Below, piece by piece: positions 61,037 through 64,000 of a stretch of 64,000 nt of DNA. Positions within the stretch are counted from its first letter, which is position 1. Each line of letters starts with the position of its first letter. Location of the stretch: contig JANSXT010000002.1 in the NCBI GenBank assembly GCA_024742765.1, forward strand, positions 124,001-188,000. Direction: 5' to 3'. The notes under the pieces are model-generated. The model did no database searches, was not told the origin of the DNA, and saw only the letters and a list, made by a program, of their open reading frames with translations. Made by a program: the position numbers and the translations under genes. Source of the stretch: Phyllobacteriaceae bacterium (GTDB taxonomy: Bacteria > Pseudomonadota > Alphaproteobacteria > Rhizobiales > Rhizobiaceae).

Positions 61037-61822
61037 TCAGCCCTCCAGAACGGCGGTGGCCGGTGCGGTGGACGGGCCACGCGCTCCGGCACGCCGCAGG
61101 GCGGCGGCGCGGCGGCGGCGGATTTCGTTGCGCATGGCCAGAAGATGCATCGCCGTAAACAGCACCATGGTGCCGATGGCCGTCACCAGGAGCGGCCACA
61201 GCATGGTGGGATGGATGGTCGGCCCGTCAAGACGAATGACGGACGCTGGCTGGTGCAGCGTATTCCAGATGTCGACCGAGAATTTGATGATCGGAATGTT
61301 GACCGACCCGACAAGGACGAGGATCGCCACCGGCCTTGCGGCCTTGGCCGGATCGTCCATCGCGCGCTGCAAGGCGATTATGCCCAGATACATCAGCATC
61401 AGCACGAACACCGACGTCAGCCGCGCGTCCCAGACCCACCATGTGCCCCACATGGGGCGGCCCCACAGCGAGCCGGTGATCAGGCAGATCAGCGTGAAGG
61501 CGGCACCGATGGGTGCTGCGGCGCGGATCGAGACATCGGCCAGCGGATGGCGCCAGATCAGCGTGCCGAGCGCTGAGGCGGTCATCACCGCATAGGCGAA
61601 CATGGCGAGCCACGCCGCCGGCACATGGATATACATGATGCGGACCGTGACGCCCTGCTGATAGTCCTGCGGCGCGTTCCAGGCCCATGCGAGCCCGCCG
61701 ATCGTCAGCACCGCGGCGATCGCCCATAGCCATGGCAGGGCCGACGCCGACAGCGCCATGAAGCGCGTCGGATTGGCCAAAGATGTCCAGAAGCCCGGCT
61801 TGGGTGCGGTGGCGTCACTCAT
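61037..61822 (-). CDS. ccmC: Heme ABC transporter permease CcmC
   Basis: A 261-residue polytopic membrane protein with six hydrophobic segments. The tryptophan-rich WWD-type heme motif is in MWGTWWVWDARLTS, and IMYIHVPAAWLAMFAYAVMT holds one heme-ligand His. It transfers heme to CcmE. The ATG at 61822 gives MSDATAPKPGFW. The gene is separated from ccmB by a toxin-antitoxin pair rather than adjoining it, which is unusual. Confidence 0.94.
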   Translation of the reverse strand: MSDATAPKPGFWTSLANPTRFMALSASALPWLWAIAAVLTIGGLAWAWNAPQDYQQGVTVRIMYIHVPAAWLAMFAYAVMTASALGTLIWRHPLADVSIRAAAPIGAAFTLICLITGSLWGRPMWGTWWVWDARLTSVFVLMLMYLGIIALQRAMDDPAKAARPVAILVLVGSVNIPIIKFSVDIWNTLHQPASVIRLDGPTIHPTMLWPLLVTAIGTMVLFTAMHLLAMRNEIRRRRAAALRRAGARGPSTAPATAVLEG

Positions 61823-61941
61823 GACCGTCTTCTTAGAGCGGCAATTGTGGCCGTGCAATTGATCTCGGACAATCGGCCGCACACGGAGATGTGAGTGGAC
61901 GGCTGGGTCGCCGGGACGTCGCGCTCATCCGAACAAACCGG

Positions 61942-62235
61942 TCAACCGCGCGTTTCGTCGGCCTTTTCGAAGCGGATGCGCAGCTTGGTGCCCGTGGCCT
62001 CGGCGAAACGCTGGAGTGTGCGGGTGGACGGCGGAACACGGCCGCTTTCAAGCCGCGCAATGGCTGCCTGCGTGGTGCCCATCGCCTTGGCGATCTGTTC
62101 TTGCGTCATCGAAGCCTGCATACGCGCCTCAATCATCGCCGCAGCAAGCGTGAACTCCTCTTCCAGCGCGTCATATTCGGCGCGAAACTCCGGGTCCTTG
62201 GACCATTTGGCCTTCAACTCGCTCAGCTTGGTCAT
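61942..62235 (-). CDS. higA: XRE family antitoxin (HigA-like)
   Basis: A 97-residue antitoxin with a helix-turn-helix of the XRE type (MTQEQIAKAMGTTQAAIARL) in its middle, followed by ESGRVPPSTRTLQRFAEATG. It neutralises the toxin and represses the operon. The start overlaps the toxin stop by four bases (ATGA), the usual toxin-first arrangement of higBA. It lies between ccmC and ccmB. Confidence 0.88.
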   Translation of the reverse strand: MTKLSELKAKWSKDPEFRAEYDALEEEFTLAAAMIEARMQASMTQEQIAKAMGTTQAAIARLESGRVPPSTRTLQRFAEATGTKLRIRFEKADETRG

Positions 62236-62555
62236 TTCACTTCACTCGCTCTTTCCAGCGCCAGCCGGATCTCGCTGCGCGGCGTCTTCTGGGTTTTCTT
62301 TCGAAACACGCGAACGACAACAACACGCTTGGACCGGACCGTGACATAGATTGCACGCGCGATGCCGTCTCGGCCCTTCATGCGGATTTCCCACAGCCCG
62401 CGTTCCAAGGGTTTGACATAAGGCTCGCGGACGTTGGGTAGGCCTTTCGCTTCGATCAACTCGGCAATCCAGACGAACTTGGCCCGCATATCGACAGGCA
62501 ACGCCTCGAGCTCGTCGTCGACGCGGCGGTCAAGTGTTTCGACTGTCCATACCAT
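62232..62555 (-). CDS. higB: RelE/HigB-type toxin (phage Gp49-like)
   Basis: A 107-residue RelE-superfamily toxin. It has WTVETLDRRVDDELEALP at the start and the core EPYVKPLERGLWEIRMKGRD. The basic RNase-like tail is AIYVTVRSKRVVVVRVFRKK. Such toxins cleave mRNA on the ribosome. The ATG at 62555 has no clear Shine-Dalgarno; a TTG at 62579 would add eight residues. Direct repeats that look like the antitoxin operator lie immediately upstream. Confidence 0.86.
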   Translation of the reverse strand: MVWTVETLDRRVDDELEALPVDMRAKFVWIAELIEAKGLPNVREPYVKPLERGLWEIRMKGRDGIARAIYVTVRSKRVVVVRVFRKKTQKTPRSEIRLALERASEVK

Positions 62556-62558
62556 AAC

Positions 62559-62582
62559 TGCAATATACCATTTTTGCAATAT
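62559..62582. promoter_or_regulatory. Direct repeats, putative HigA operator
   Basis: TGCAATAT occurs at 62559-62566 and again at 62575-62582, 16 bases apart, in the AT-rich gap between ccmB and higB. The position and low GC content suggest the toxin-antitoxin promoter with antitoxin operator. Confidence 0.55.
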
Positions 62583-62591
62583 TTTGGACGT

Positions 62592-63257
62592 TCAATCCTG
62601 CAGCCCTTTCAGCGCCAGCGCTGCTGCGAACGGGCCGAGAACGGCGAAGAACAGCGTCAGCGCGGCCAGGAATGTGAAGGGCTGGAGGAAGGGCGCGAAG
62701 GTTTCGGTTGCGCCGAGCGTCGCCATCACGCCGAAGATCAGCACCGGAATCGTGAACGGCAGGATGATCACCGAGACCAGAAGCCCGCCGCGCGGCAGCG
62801 AGACGGCGACGGCGGCGCCCGCCGCGCCGATGAAGGTGATCGCCGGTGTGCCCACCAGCAAGGTCAGCGCGGTGGCGCCGATCGCGGTCGCATCCATGTT
62901 CAGCAAGAGCCCCAGAAGCGGCGTCACCAGAACGAGGGGCAATCCGGTCACCAGCCAGTGGGCGACGCATTTGGCGAACACCGTCAGCGCCAGCGGCGTC
63001 TCGTGCCGGGCGATCACCAGAAGGTCGAGCGCGCCATCCTCATGGTCGATCTGGAACAGCCGTTCGAGGCCCAAAAGCGAGGCGAGCAGCGCACCGGTCC
63101 ACAGGATCGCCGGGCCGATGCGTGCAAGCAAATTGAGATCCGGACCCATGGCGAACGGCGCGACCGTGACCACGGCGAGATAGAACAGGATGCCGATCAG
63201 CGCGCCGCCACCGGCGCGGACGCCCAGCCGCACATCGCGGACGATCAGCGCGATCAT
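62592..63257 (-). CDS. ccmB: Heme exporter protein CcmB
   Basis: A 221-residue membrane protein with six hydrophobic segments. The start IALIVRDVRLGVRAGGGALI, the middle LFQIDHEDGALDLL and VLTPLLGLLLNM-like sequence before the third helix match CcmB. It forms the membrane part of the CcmAB ATPase. Its ATG overlaps the ccmA stop by four bases. The higBA pair follows it. Confidence 0.94.
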   Translation of the reverse strand: MIALIVRDVRLGVRAGGGALIGILFYLAVVTVAPFAMGPDLNLLARIGPAILWTGALLASLLGLERLFQIDHEDGALDLLVIARHETPLALTVFAKCVAHWLVTGLPLVLVTPLLGLLLNMDATAIGATALTLLVGTPAITFIGAAGAAVAVSLPRGGLLVSVIILPFTIPVLIFGVMATLGATETFAPFLQPFTFLAALTLFFAVLGPFAAALALKGLQD

Positions 63258-63868
63258 TGATCGCCCCCGTCGGTGAAGCGCAATTTCTTCATGCCCGGCA
63301 CATCGATCGGCAGATGCGTTGCCGCGATGACGATGCCGCCGCCCGTGAGATGATCGGCGACGATGCTGGCAAAGGTCGCCTCGGCGCGCGCGTCCAGCCC
63401 CGATGTCGGCTCGTCCAGAAGCCAGACCGGCCGGTGATTGACGAACAGGCGAGCGATGGCGGCGCGGCGGCGCTGCCCGGTGGAGAGGTCCGAAAAGGGC
63501 ACGTCGATCGCATGTCTGAGGCCGACCCGTTCGAGTGCCTGTTCGGGCGTGGCTCCGCGCGCTTCCCCAAAGGCGCGCCAGAAGGCCAAATTCTCGCGCA
63601 CGGTCAGCGCCGGTTTCATCGCGTTCAGCGGCGACAGGAAATGTGCATGGGCGGCGATATCGGCGACGCCCCCCTGGGCATCGACCATCGTCGCGCGGCC
63701 GGCGGCAGGGCGCAGGAACCCCGCCAGAACCCGCAACAGCGTCGATTTGCCCGCGCCATTGGGCCCGGTGACCGCCATGCCCTGGCCGGCGGACAGCGCA
63801 AAGCCGATGCCTTCGAAGACCATCTCGTTGCCGCGCCGGGCGGCGAGCCCGTCCGCTACAAGCTTCAT
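63254..63868 (-). CDS. ccmA: Heme exporter ATP-binding protein CcmA
   Basis: A 204-residue ABC ATPase. It has Walker A GPNGAGKST (about 38), signature LSTGQRRR (about 130) and Walker B WLLDEPTSGLD. This is the short form typical of CcmA, which releases heme-loaded CcmE. The ATG at 63868 follows GGGGAA. A frame extending to 63898 exists but has no ribosome site. It is first in the ccm operon. Confidence 0.93.
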   Translation of the reverse strand: MKLVADGLAARRGNEMVFEGIGFALSAGQGMAVTGPNGAGKSTLLRVLAGFLRPAAGRATMVDAQGGVADIAAHAHFLSPLNAMKPALTVRENLAFWRAFGEARGATPEQALERVGLRHAIDVPFSDLSTGQRRRAAIARLFVNHRPVWLLDEPTSGLDARAEATFASIVADHLTGGGIVIAATHLPIDVPGMKKLRFTDGGDQ

Positions 63869-64000
63869 GGCGTTCCCCGTTTGCGCGCTGATTGGCACAC
63901 AATGGCCGCCGCGCGCAATCGCCGCCGCTTTTTGACGCGGCAGGTCTTTAAACCTGACAAATTTGTATTTATTCCAAATCCATAAGACCGCGAATTGCCG
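63869..64000. other. Upstream region of ccmA to window edge
   Basis: No gene is supported in the last 130 bases. It turns AT-rich near the end and contains CAGGT-CTTTAA-ACCTG (63941-63956), a short dyad. In related bacteria aconitase (acnA) often starts here in the opposite direction, so this is probably a divergent promoter. That is expectation, not observation. Confidence 0.4.

Overview
The window is high-GC DNA, densely packed on both strands. It looks like the chromosome of an alphaproteobacterium of the order Hyphomicrobiales (Rhizobiales), probably a marine or soil Phyllobacteriaceae/Hoeflea-like organism. The reasons are a hemC-hemD-mitofilin(Mic60)-HemY-TerB run, tsaD-gpsA-EVE divergent from hemC, a ccmABCDG cytochrome c maturation cluster, bioMNY next to pyruvate carboxylase, SmoEFG-type polyol transport with MtlK, and several TTT and ABC transporter operons. 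The family-level placement is inference. No tRNA, rRNA, CRISPR array or intact insertion sequence was seen.

Layout. 1-975: an edge with a small secreted Cys/His-rich protein and a truncated serine-recombinase remnant, which looks like the scar of a mobile element. 975-10943: a catabolic operon on the + strand for an unidentified sugar acid or sugar. It has an ABC importer (binding protein, two permeases, ATPase), an enolase-superfamily dehydratase, a GMC dehydrogenase with a gluconate-2-dehydrogenase-subunit-3 partner, an FCD-type GntR regulator and an aldehyde dehydrogenase. A perfect 16-bp palindrome lies in its promoter. 11083-16861: a UTRA-type GntR regulator divergent from tctB-tctA-tctC and a two-subunit aconitase X, probably an uptake-plus-dehydration module for a hydroxy acid. 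16940-24607: a polyol operon on the - strand (binding protein, two permeases, ATPase, sorbitol dehydrogenase SmoS, mannitol dehydrogenase) behind a LacI-family regulator, with two matching 14-bp operators.

24689-33805: a long - strand run. Pyruvate carboxylase, a biotin enzyme, is followed by the biotin ECF transporter bioY-bioM-bioN. Overlapping genes then encode a nitroreductase, a DUF1284 protein, an acyl-CoA ligase and a thiolase-like protein that lacks two of the usual active-site residues. This biotin-linked processing module is the most interesting candidate for an undescribed function. 33960-38040: an amidohydrolase, an MFS transporter, a LysR regulator and an NAD(P)-binding epimerase-like protein. 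38223-40178: acetyl-CoA synthetase.

40241-53713: mostly core genes. These are a VTT/DedA-like membrane protein, EVE-domain protein, gpsA, tsaD, hemC, hemD, Mic60-like mitofilin, HemY, TerB, a glutamine amidotransferase, an MFS exporter, YggT, a DUF418 membrane protein and inorganic pyrophosphatase. 53796-58145: a Pr6Pr-like membrane protein, an exported alpha/beta hydrolase, a MerR regulator divergent from a 14-TM MFS efflux pump with a classic 19-bp-spacer MerR promoter, and a GNAT acetyltransferase. 58249-63868: typA, then an intergenic element made of two interleaved inverted repeats, then ccmG, ccmD, ccmC, a HigBA-type toxin-antitoxin pair inserted in the ccm cluster, ccmB and ccmA. The last 130 bases are the upstream region of ccmA and hold no gene that could be supported.
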